DNA of 64,000 bases from contig NZ_JARVRF010000019.1 of assembly GCF_030209835.1 (NCBI RefSeq), positions 1-64,000 of the forward strand, read 5' to 3'. Under the pieces are notes generated by a model that worked only from the letters and a program-made list of their open reading frames with translations, did no database searches and was not told the DNA's origin. The position numbers and the translations under genes were made by a program. Position 1 is the stretch's first letter, and each line of letters starts with the position of its first letter. Source of the stretch: Arthrobacter sp. efr-133-R2A-120. GTDB lineage: Bacteria; Actinomycetota; Actinomycetes; Actinomycetales; Micrococcaceae. Below, in pieces: positions 46,336-54,011 of this stretch.

Positions 46336-47136
46336 TCAGGACAGGACATCCTTGCTCGTGAACTTGCCATAAGCCAACGCGCCGGCCGCCACGATGTAGG
46401 CCGCCTGCAAGAGGGCGTTGTCGCCGAAGCTCGTCCACGAGATGGGTTGGCGCAAGAGATCGGCAAACCCCAGCCAGTAGTGGCTGAACAGCCACGGGTG
46501 CAGCCACTCAAGTTGCGGCAGGTTGTCGGCCACTTGCGACACCACGGACAAGACGATGGTTGCAGCCATGGCTCCCACGGGCACGTCCGTAAAAGTGGAA
46601 ATTGCCAGCCCGATGGCGGACAGCCCCAACAGCGACACCGCAATATACGCGGCAATCAGCAGGGAACGCACCACGGATTCGCCCACGCCGATCGTGTCGC
46701 CCGACAGCAGGGTGACCGGACCCACCGGGAAAAGCGCGACGCCGGCCAGCGCCCCGGCGGCGGCCACCGTGAGGGTCGCTGCGAGGCAGAACGCCGCGGC
46801 GGCCCCGTATTTGATCAACAAGAGGCGGACGCGACCGGCCGGGGCGACCAGCAAGTACCTGAGCGTGCCCAGGTTCGCTTCACCGGCAATCGTGTCGCCT
46901 GCCACCACTCCGATCGTGAGGGGAAGGAACAAGGGCACGGAGACGATCATCGCCGTCACGCCGACGAAAAGCCCGTTTTGGGTGATGCGGTCCAGGAAAG
47001 GCGGGCCGCGGCCCGGCGCCACGGGATGCGAGCTCAGCTTGACCGCCGCGGCAATGAGGACGGGAATCGCCGCGAGGGCCAGGAGCATAGCCCACGTCCG
47101 CAGCCGCCTGAACAGCACCGAAAGCTCCGAGGCCAT
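46336..47136 (-). CDS. ABC-2-type transporter permease
   Basis: A 266-residue membrane protein with six hydrophobic segments and the ABC-2 pattern GDTIAGEANLGTLRYLL after the second segment. It lies 61 nt downstream of the ATPase gene. The ATG at 47136 is tentative, as its upstream sequence has no strong ribosome binding site and the frame stays open further upstream. Confidence 0.8.
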   Translation of the reverse strand: MASELSVLFRRLRTWAMLLALAAIPVLIAAAVKLSSHPVAPGRGPPFLDRITQNGLFVGVTAMIVSVPLFLPLTIGVVAGDTIAGEANLGTLRYLLVAPAGRVRLLLIKYGAAAAFCLAATLTVAAAGALAGVALFPVGPVTLLSGDTIGVGESVVRSLLIAAYIAVSLLGLSAIGLAISTFTDVPVGAMAATIVLSVVSQVADNLPQLEWLHPWLFSHYWLGFADLLRQPISWTSFGDNALLQAAYIVAAGALAYGKFTSKDVLS

Positions 47137-47197
47137 GAGTGACCACGAGCTTGATGCCCGGGCCGCTGGCTGGCCGGGTAAAGATTCGGTTCCGCGT

Positions 47198-48184
47198 TCA
47201 GCCGGCAATGTCGAAACCCTCTCCGGTGAGGGAGACGAAGCGCTCCTCCAGGCTGGCGTTCTCCACGCCGAAACCCCGGACCCGCACGCCGTCGGAGACA
47301 AGGGCAGCCACAATCTCCTCGGGAGCCACCTCGTGCCCCGGCGGACCGGTGCTGACGAGGCTCTGGCCATCGGGCCCGTACGAGCCGGGCGGCGGAGCAG
47401 ACAGCTCCGACTGCAGGCCCAGCCTGGAGAGGACACGGACAGCGGCCTCAATATCGGGCGTGTGGAGCCGGATCGTGGCCTTTCCCGCGGCGCGCAGTTC
47501 GTGGAGGGTTCCTTGCGCCACGAGTTTGCCGACGCTCATGACGCCCACATGGGTGCACATCTGTTCCACTTCCGCGAGGAGATGGCTGGAAACGAACACC
47601 GTGGTGCCTCCCGCCGCCAGGGAACGGACCAGGCTGCGCACCTCCCGGGTACCTTGCGGATCCAGGCCGTTGGTAGGTTCATCCAGGACAAGCAGTTCCC
47701 TCGGCCGCAGCAAGGCATGCGCAATCCCCAGGCGTTGCTTCATCCCGAGGGAATAGGCCCGGACCTTCTTGCCTGCGGCATGGGACAACCCCACCCTCTC
47801 GAGCGCTTCATCCACCCTTGCGGCCCTGGTTCGCGGGGAGGCATGAAGGTCGGCGCTGTCCAAGCGCCGAAGGTTGGCCGCCCCGGACAGGAAAGGGTAG
47901 AAGGCCGGGCCTTCCACCAGCGAGCCCACATTGGGCAGGACCGTCGCCAGCTGGCGCGGCATTTCGCCGCCAAGAACCCGGATGCGGCCGTTCGTGGCGG
48001 CCGCCAAGCCAAGCAGCAACCGGATGGTCGTGGTCTTGCCGGAGCCGTTTGGACCAAGGAAACCAAAAACTGAACCGCGAGGAACCGCCAAGTCGACACT
48101 GTCGACGGCGGCCCGGTGGCCGAAGCGCTTGCTGAGGCCTTGCGTCTCTATCGCCAGTTCAGCCGGCGGGGATGCCTCCGTCAT
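47198..48184 (-). CDS. ABC transporter ATP-binding protein
   Basis: A 328-residue ATPase with Walker A GPNGSGKTT, signature YSLGMKQR, Walker B LLVLDEP and the switch His in SSHLL. The roughly 100-residue C-terminal extension (from about 220) is typical of ABC-2 exporters. Its ATG overlaps the stop of the LolA-like gene by 4 nt. Confidence 0.92.
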   Translation of the reverse strand: MTEASPPAELAIETQGLSKRFGHRAAVDSVDLAVPRGSVFGFLGPNGSGKTTTIRLLLGLAAATNGRIRVLGGEMPRQLATVLPNVGSLVEGPAFYPFLSGAANLRRLDSADLHASPRTRAARVDEALERVGLSHAAGKKVRAYSLGMKQRLGIAHALLRPRELLVLDEPTNGLDPQGTREVRSLVRSLAAGGTTVFVSSHLLAEVEQMCTHVGVMSVGKLVAQGTLHELRAAGKATIRLHTPDIEAAVRVLSRLGLQSELSAPPPGSYGPDGQSLVSTGPPGHEVAPEEIVAALVSDGVRVRGFGVENASLEERFVSLTGEGFDIAG

Positions 48185-49266
48185 TTCGCGGCGGCTGCGG
48201 CCTGCAACCGCTCAAGTGGCACCATCCCCGCGAAGACGCGGCCGTCGTCGAGCATCAAGACAGTTACCAGGCTGGTGGTCAGCGCACGGCCGCCCGGCAC
48301 AGCTTGGGTGAGCTGGGTCAACATCGGAGCCGAACGGACATCAGCGGTCATCGTGCCCGCGGGCAGGACCATCACGGCGTCCCAGCCGGTGCCCGTGATC
48401 GTGGGCCGGCTCGCTGTTGCCTTTGCCTGCGGTGCCTGGCCTGTCTTACCGGGGAGAGTGCGCAGCTGCGGGCTTGCCTTCTCTTCCACGGCGGCACCGC
48501 GGGGCGGAGTGAAACTGAACAGGGCGGCGTCGGGCGCCGACAAGCTTAAGTCAGTGAACGCGAGCGAAAAGGCCGCTGCGGCCTGGCCCCGTGCCCGCAC
48601 ATCGACGCTGAGCGGCAAGCCCGAGGCGGAGTCGACGGCGATTGTCACGGAATCGACGAGCGTGCCGGTACTGCGCGGCTTGATCACCAATGGGTACGCC
48701 GTGCGCCCGGCCACCGAGGTTCCGTCGCCCACGGTCACGTCTGTGGTGGGCCCGACGGCGGCGAGGAAGTGTTGCGCGACGACGTCAGGCGTGGTCACTC
48801 CGGGAGTCGGCGTCGCGTGTGGCGCCGCTGCGCGCGCCGGCTCTGCGGGCATTGTCATGTGCGCCGCACTGTTGTCGGCCGAGTTGTAGAGCCAGAGATC
48901 GTTGCCATTGCGGACGAGGTCGCGCTCGGCGAGCATGTCCATCACCTGGAACCTGGCTTTGGCGGGGCCGTCAATGTAGACCCGGGCCGTGTGTGATCCG
49001 CTCAAAAGCTCCATGACCGAAGCGGGGCCTTGGGTTGCCGTTGGCCCGACCGAGGGGAGCTGGGGGAGTCCCAGATCGGAACTTTGTTGAACGGTCCCGG
49101 ACAAGGCACGGACGTCGGCTCGGCCGATCATCGCGATGACTTCCTCGGCGGTTTTGTGCGGCAGGCTCGTCGCAGCTCCTGCCTGGTAGGAACCAGCCAG
49201 GGCCGCCGCAGCAAGGGCTGCCGGAACCAGCGCGGCCGGCAACCAACGCAACCAGGCGCGGGTCAT
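48181..49266 (-). CDS. exported LolA/RseB-like lipid-binding protein
   Basis: A 361-residue exported protein with a signal peptide (WLPAALVPAALAAAALAGS, cleavage near QAGA). The body resembles LolA/RseB-type half-barrels: ALSGTVQQSSDLGLPQLP at about 60-78, VRNGNDLWLYNSADN, and a terminal segment MLDDGRVFAGMVPLERLQ. GAGG precedes the ATG at 49266. It is first in an operon with an ABC-2 exporter, so it may present or sense a lipid or hydrophobic substrate; this is inferred. Confidence 0.72.
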   Translation of the reverse strand: MTRAWLRWLPAALVPAALAAAALAGSYQAGAATSLPHKTAEEVIAMIGRADVRALSGTVQQSSDLGLPQLPSVGPTATQGPASVMELLSGSHTARVYIDGPAKARFQVMDMLAERDLVRNGNDLWLYNSADNSAAHMTMPAEPARAAAPHATPTPGVTTPDVVAQHFLAAVGPTTDVTVGDGTSVAGRTAYPLVIKPRSTGTLVDSVTIAVDSASGLPLSVDVRARGQAAAAFSLAFTDLSLSAPDAALFSFTPPRGAAVEEKASPQLRTLPGKTGQAPQAKATASRPTITGTGWDAVMVLPAGTMTADVRSAPMLTQLTQAVPGGRALTTSLVTVLMLDDGRVFAGMVPLERLQAAAAAK

Positions 49267-49498
49267 GGCAACCTCGCGAACCATCCACCATCGGGGAAGT
49301 TCATGGTTCCAGACTACTCCTGGTGCCCGGAGTGATCACGTGCCCATGGCCTCCTTGTCCGTGCCGGGCAGCGCGGAGATTCGATTCCCGATCATCGGTA
49401 AGCGCATGGCGCCGGTCACACGAAAACCGCGAGTGTTGATCTCCTCACCCCCGGATCTCCGTCCGTACAGAGACAATGCCGTCCCAAGGAGAAACCCC

Positions 49499-50902
49499 AT
49501 GGCAATAACCACCCGGAAACAGGCTACGATGCGCAAAACCCCCGGAAAAGCAGCCCTCGCGTCGTTCCTCGGGAGCACCCTCGAGTATTACGACTTCTTC
49601 ATTTACGGCTCTGCGGCCGCGCTGGTCTTCGGGCCGCTGTTCTTTCCCTCCGACGATCCCGCCGTCGGCCTGATTGGCGCCTTTGCCACGTTCGGCGTCG
49701 CTTACATAGCGCGCCCGGTGGGAGGGCTTGTGATGGGCCATTTCGGCGACAAATTGGGAAGGAAGAAGATCCTGCTCATCACGCTCGGCGTCATGGGCCT
49801 TTCTTCGCTGGGCATCGGCTTCCTGCCGAGTTACAGCCAGATCGGGTACTGGGCGCCGGTCCTGCTGGTTGCCGGTCGCCTGGCGCAGGGATTCTCTGCC
49901 GGGGCTGAGTCTGCGGGAGCATCGACGCTGACACTGGAACACTCGCCGGAAGGCCGCCGCGGCTTCTTTACGAGTTTCGTGATGACCGGCTACGCCTCCG
50001 GGATGGTCCTCGCCACCTTGGTCTTCATTCCGGTCGCCGCCTTGCCCCGCGACGCACTCATGAGCTGGGGGTGGAGGATCCCCTTCTGGCTGTCGATTGT
50101 GGTCCTGGCCATCGCCTACTGGGTCCGCACCCATCTGGATGAGACTCCCGTCTTCGAAGACGCAAAAGAGAAGGATGCGGTGGCTTCCTTGCCGATCCGC
50201 GATGTGCTCAAGTTCCAGTCCATGGACGTGGTGCGCGTTATTGGGATGTCCATCATGTCGGTCATGCAGACCATCTTCACCGTCTTCGGTTTGGCCTATG
50301 CAACGGGTGCGGCCGGCTTCGACAAGACGGCAATCCTTACGGTGAATGCCGTGGCGATCGGACTGTCAATGTTCGTCATGCCCCTCGTCGCGAGGCTATC
50401 GGACAAAGTGGGGCGGCGACCATTGCTCCTGACCGCAGCCATCGGCTGCTCGGCTACGATCTTTGCCTACTTCTGGACGCTGTCCACCGGCAACATCTGG
50501 CTGGTTTTCGCCGCGGCCTTCGTCAACATGACACTGCTCTACTCATGCTTCAACGGCATCTGGCCTTCATACTTCGCCGAACTGTTCGCGGCCCCCGTCC
50601 GGTACTCCGGCATGGCCATCGGCAACCAGCTAGGACTGGTGGTCGCGGGTTTCGGCCCGCTGATCGCCGGCCTGCTGCTCGGCAAAGGCGCTGACGGCTG
50701 GGTGCCCGTGGCGGTGTTCGCGTGCGCCTGCATGGCTATTGCCGCTGTCTGCGTAGCTTTGTCGAGGGAAACAGCGAAGACGCCGATCGGGGAGCTAGGC
50801 GCGCCCTACCTGCTGGGCATGGAGCTTCGGGCGTCCCAAAAGGATGGCAGCGGCTATGCTTCCAACATCGTCCGGACGAACTCCGCGCTTGGCCGTGAAT
50901 AG
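49499..50902 (+). CDS. MHS-family metabolite:proton symporter (MFS)
   Basis: A 467-residue MFS transporter with 12 membrane segments. Features of the metabolite:H+ symporter family include SFLGSTLEYYDFFIYGSAAA, GHFGDKLGRKKILL and RLAQGFSAGAESAGAS. An AAGGAG site precedes the ATG at 49499. Family members import organic acids, betaine or sugar acids. It converges on the PaaX-like regulator, and the coding regions overlap by 49 nt, so a link to aromatic-acid or tryptophan catabolism is possible. Confidence 0.88.
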   Translation: MAITTRKQATMRKTPGKAALASFLGSTLEYYDFFIYGSAAALVFGPLFFPSDDPAVGLIGAFATFGVAYIARPVGGLVMGHFGDKLGRKKILLITLGVMGLSSLGIGFLPSYSQIGYWAPVLLVAGRLAQGFSAGAESAGASTLTLEHSPEGRRGFFTSFVMTGYASGMVLATLVFIPVAALPRDALMSWGWRIPFWLSIVVLAIAYWVRTHLDETPVFEDAKEKDAVASLPIRDVLKFQSMDVVRVIGMSIMSVMQTIFTVFGLAYATGAAGFDKTAILTVNAVAIGLSMFVMPLVARLSDKVGRRPLLLTAAIGCSATIFAYFWTLSTGNIWLVFAAAFVNMTLLYSCFNGIWPSYFAELFAAPVRYSGMAIGNQLGLVVAGFGPLIAGLLLGKGADGWVPVAVFACACMAIAAVCVALSRETAKTPIGELGAPYLLGMELRASQKDGSGYASNIVRTNSALGRE

Positions 50903-51708
50903 GCGGCTCCTAGGCGCTCGAACAAGGCGATTCCCGCCGTGCCGGGCCAATCCTCGGGAAGGAACTCCGCCGGCAGCCCCGGATCCAGGTACGGAATGAT
51001 CCGCCACCGGTCAATGCATCGGACATAACGGGCGAAGATTTCGGCGGAGGCAGGGCCGCCGTCGGAATCGTTGCCCTGGCCGCCTTCTTCGGCCGCGGAA
51101 CCATGATGCCGGATGAAGTCGCGATGCAGTTCTGCCACGGCGTCCAGGTCCCACCACGCGGATGCGGCATCGCGGAGGCTGCCGCCCACCAAGGGAGTAT
51201 CCGTGACGAAAACCGTGGCCATGCCGCGCAGTTCCAGGTCCTCCAGGATCTCCTCCACTTCCTCCCGAAGGGAATCCGGGCAGATCCACAGCCCTGCTGC
51301 CACCGTGCCGCAGCCGATCCAGTGCAATCGCCGCCGCAATTGGTGCCGTTTTTCGCGCTCCGTTTCCGGAATGGAAAAGGACACGAGGCACCAGCGGTCC
51401 TCCGAGGACATAAGGCGCGGGTTGAATATCCGCCGGTCGCCGCGGGCAAGCATCGATGCGGCGCCCTCGGTGACGGCGAAGCCGGGAACACCGTGACGCT
51501 GCTGCGGAAGGACGATTTCCTTCTTCTTCAACCGTGACAAGGCCGTCCGGGAAACAGCCGCGGTCACGCCAAGGGCCTCCATGAGGGCGATGATGTGCCT
51601 GGTGGACATCCATCCGCCGGCGTCGCGCAGGTACAAGCCGATCACCGTGCGCAGCAACGACGTGGTACTCCCGGGCCGGGAGTCCATGTCGTCGAGGACG
51701 GCACTCAC
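50854..51708 (-). CDS. PaaX-family transcriptional regulator
   Basis: A 284-residue regulator with an N-terminal winged helix (STTSLLRTVIGLYLRDAGGW as first helices, then GVTAAVSRTALSRLKKKEIV) and the PaaX C-terminal domain (DRWRIIPYLDPGLPAEFLPED.W.G). E. coli PaaX represses phenylacetate catabolism in response to phenylacetyl-CoA. Here the GTG start overlaps the kynU stop, so it belongs to the kyn operon and is a candidate repressor of kynA. Confidence 0.85.
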   Translation of the reverse strand: MSAVLDDMDSRPGSTTSLLRTVIGLYLRDAGGWMSTRHIIALMEALGVTAAVSRTALSRLKKKEIVLPQQRHGVPGFAVTEGAASMLARGDRRIFNPRLMSSEDRWCLVSFSIPETEREKRHQLRRRLHWIGCGTVAAGLWICPDSLREEVEEILEDLELRGMATVFVTDTPLVGGSLRDAASAWWDLDAVAELHRDFIRHHGSAAEEGGQGNDSDGGPASAEIFARYVRCIDRWRIIPYLDPGLPAEFLPEDWPGTAGIALFERLGAAYSRPSAEFVRTMLEA

Positions 51709-52943
51709 AGGAGCTCGGCGAGGGCGTCCCGGATGGCGGTCACGCCCAGCTCAACCTCCGCGTAGCTGGTGCTGAGCGGCGAGAGGCCGATCCGCAGTCC
51801 GTGCGGGGGGCGGAAATCCGGAATGACACCCCGCTCCCAAAGCGTCTGGGTCACCTCGCCGAACAACGGATGGTCCACCGTGATGTGCGAGCCACGCTCT
51901 GCGGTGTTGCGCGGGCTGACAATCTCGGCACCGAGGGGGACCAACATGTCCTCGGCCAAGGCAGCTGCGTACTCGGTGAGTTTGATGGACTTCTCCCGCA
52001 CGGCGTCCATGCCCACCGACGCGATCAGCTCAACCATGTCCTTGAGCGGCTGCATGGCCAGCACCGGGGGAGTGCCGGTGATGAAGCTGCGGATCCCCTT
52101 GGCGGGTGCGTAGCTCTCCGTCATGCCGAAAGGGTTGTCGGCGCCCATCCAGCCCCAAATGGGCTGCTGCAAGCGGTCCTGCTGCGCAGCGCTGACATAC
52201 GCGAACGCGGGAGAGCCCGGGCCGCCATTGAGGTACTTGTACGTGCAACCCACAGCAAGGTCCACGCCCCAGGCGTCCAGTTCGAGGGGGACCGAGCCTA
52301 CCGAGTGGCACAGGTCCCAGAGCATGAGAGCACCGGATTCCTTGACCATCGCGGTGATTGCCGCGGCATCCGCCAGGAAACCGGAACGGTAAGCCACGTG
52401 GCTGAGCACGACGACGGCGGTCCGCTCGCTGAGCAGTCCCTCAAGGTCCGTGGTCCGGACGCCGCTGGCCGGATTGGAAGCGACCCACTTGATGGTGGCG
52501 CCCTTCTCAGCGGCGATGCCCTCGATGATGAAACGGTCAGTGGGGAAGTTGTCCCGGTCCACCACAATCTCATCGCGGCCCGGCTGGGCGTCTACCGCTG
52601 CCCGGATGAGCTTGTAGAGCATCACGGACGTGGAATCTCCCACGGTGACCTGGCCGGCGGCCGCACCCAAGGTGACGACGCCGATCCGGTCGCCCACCGT
52701 AGTGGGCTCGTCCATCCACTGTTCGTCCCAGCCGCGGATAAGTCGGCTGCCCCAGGCGTCCTCGACGAAGGACGCGAGCTTTGCCGACGTCGCCTTGAGC
52801 GGCCTTCCGAGCGAGTTCCCGTCAAGGTAGGCGGTGAGCTGGCCGTCCGCCGGGGAGTAAAAGGCCTCACGCTGCCCGGCGAGGGGATCCGCGGCGTCGA
52901 GTTCCGCCGACGTCGGCCGTTGCGTTTGCTGCGCGCTGTTCAT
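51705..52943 (-). CDS. kynU: kynureninase
   Basis: A 412-residue PLP enzyme that cleaves kynurenine to anthranilate and alanine (or 3-hydroxykynurenine to 3-hydroxyanthranilate). It has LDGNSLGRPL, RGWDEQWMDEP, HVAYRSGFL, LWDLCHSVGSVPLEL and the PLP-lysine region VGCTYKYLNGGPGS. It lies 39 nt downstream of kynA and overlaps the PaaX-like gene by 4 nt. Confidence 0.95.
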   Translation of the reverse strand: MNSAQQTQRPTSAELDAADPLAGQREAFYSPADGQLTAYLDGNSLGRPLKATSAKLASFVEDAWGSRLIRGWDEQWMDEPTTVGDRIGVVTLGAAAGQVTVGDSTSVMLYKLIRAAVDAQPGRDEIVVDRDNFPTDRFIIEGIAAEKGATIKWVASNPASGVRTTDLEGLLSERTAVVVLSHVAYRSGFLADAAAITAMVKESGALMLWDLCHSVGSVPLELDAWGVDLAVGCTYKYLNGGPGSPAFAYVSAAQQDRLQQPIWGWMGADNPFGMTESYAPAKGIRSFITGTPPVLAMQPLKDMVELIASVGMDAVREKSIKLTEYAAALAEDMLVPLGAEIVSPRNTAERGSHITVDHPLFGEVTQTLWERGVIPDFRPPHGLRIGLSPLSTSYAEVELGVTAIRDALAELL

Positions 52944-52982
52944 GTCTCTCCTGAAACTGCTGGGGTTGCTTGGAATTACTGT

Positions 52983-53852
52983 TCAGTTGCCGATTTCGGT
53001 GCGGACGGCGTAGAGCTCCGGGAAGAAAGTCAGGTCAAGGGCCCGCTTGAGGAAGTCGACGCCGGAGGAGCCTCCCGTGCCCACCTTGAATCCGATGGTT
53101 CGCTGCACTGTCCGCAAGTGGCGGAAGCGCCAGGCATGGAAGTTGTCCTCGATGTCCACGAGGTCTTCGCAGGCCTCGTAAAAACCCCAAGGCGTGGCTT
53201 CCGATTCGTAGATCTCCTGGAAGACCGGGACCAGGTCCTTCTGGAACGTCCACGGTTCGCTCGTGTCACGTTCCAGGATGTCGGCGGGAACGGAATAACC
53301 GGCCCTCGCCAGCACTGCGAGGAAGGCGTCATAAAGAGTCGGCTCCTCCAAGAGGGTGCTGAGCTGGCTGTGCGCCGCCGGATCGCTCTCGAAGACCCGG
53401 AGCATGTCGCGGTTCTTGTTGCCCAGGAGGAACTCGACGCCGCGGTACTGGTGGGACTGGAAGCCTGACGAACTGCCCAGGAAGCGCCGGAATTCGGAGT
53501 ACTCGCGCGGAGTGAGCGTGCCCAGGACAGACCACTGCTCGGTCATGGTCCGCTGGATCGCCTTGACGCGCGCGATGCATTTGAGGGCCTTTGCAAGGTT
53601 GTCCACATCAAGGAGCCGGCGGGCTTCAAGAAGCTCATGCAGGATCAGCTTGAGCCACAGTTCGCTGGTCTGGTGCTGGATGATGAACAGCAATTCGTCG
53701 TGGTGTTCGGGTCTGCTCAATGGGTGCTGGGCAGTGAGGAGGCGGTCAAGGTCCAGATACCCGCCGTAGGACATGGCCTGGCTGAAGTCGGTGCGGACCG
53801 AATCCTCGATAGGCCTGATGCTTCGGGCGGAGTGGCCGGTACGGTTTTCCAT
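52983..53852 (-). CDS. kynA: tryptophan 2,3-dioxygenase
   Basis: A 289-residue haem dioxygenase that opens the indole ring of tryptophan to N-formylkynurenine. It has YLDLDRLLTAQHP, FIIQHQTSELWLKLILHE (substrate-binding region) and NFHAWRFRHLRTVQRTIG with the haem His. No formamidase gene is present in the window, so that step is encoded elsewhere. No Shine-Dalgarno sequence precedes the ATG; the promoter spacing suggests a leaderless mRNA. Confidence 0.95.
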   Translation of the reverse strand: MENRTGHSARSIRPIEDSVRTDFSQAMSYGGYLDLDRLLTAQHPLSRPEHHDELLFIIQHQTSELWLKLILHELLEARRLLDVDNLAKALKCIARVKAIQRTMTEQWSVLGTLTPREYSEFRRFLGSSSGFQSHQYRGVEFLLGNKNRDMLRVFESDPAAHSQLSTLLEEPTLYDAFLAVLARAGYSVPADILERDTSEPWTFQKDLVPVFQEIYESEATPWGFYEACEDLVDIEDNFHAWRFRHLRTVQRTIGFKVGTGGSSGVDFLKRALDLTFFPELYAVRTEIGN

Positions 53853-53858
53853 ACATTG

Positions 53859-53886
53859 ATCGTATCACTATCATGACGAACGTCAA
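53859..53886 (-). promoter_or_regulatory. kynA promoter, probably leaderless
   Basis: On the minus strand TTGACG (-35) is separated by 16 nt from TACGAT (-10). Only 6 nt separate the -10 from the ATG, so transcription should start at or within a base or two of the start codon. Confidence 0.65.
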
Positions 53887-53891
53887 GATAA
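53868..53891. promoter_or_regulatory. inverted-repeat operator before kynA
   Basis: Arms CTATCATGACG and CGTCAAGATAA flank a 2-nt centre and pair at 9 of 11 positions; the core is TGACG-AA-CGTCA. It covers the kynA -35 and most of the spacer, an ideal position for a repressor. A further TGACGTTC half-site lies at 53914-53921. Confidence 0.6.
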
Positions 53892-54011
53892 TGAAAATCT
53901 GAGGATGCGTGACTGACGTTCCAAGGCCACTTTTTGTTGCCTAAGTGAACCGCCGGCGGAGTCTGTACGTTGTAAGATCGGCAGGGGGGTATGCGGGCTC
54001 CAGGAGGCTCC

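Noticed and set aside
51801..53468. Plus-strand open frame spanning kynU and kynA
   Set aside because: It runs antisense to two enzymes with clear active-site motifs and shows no protein-family signal.
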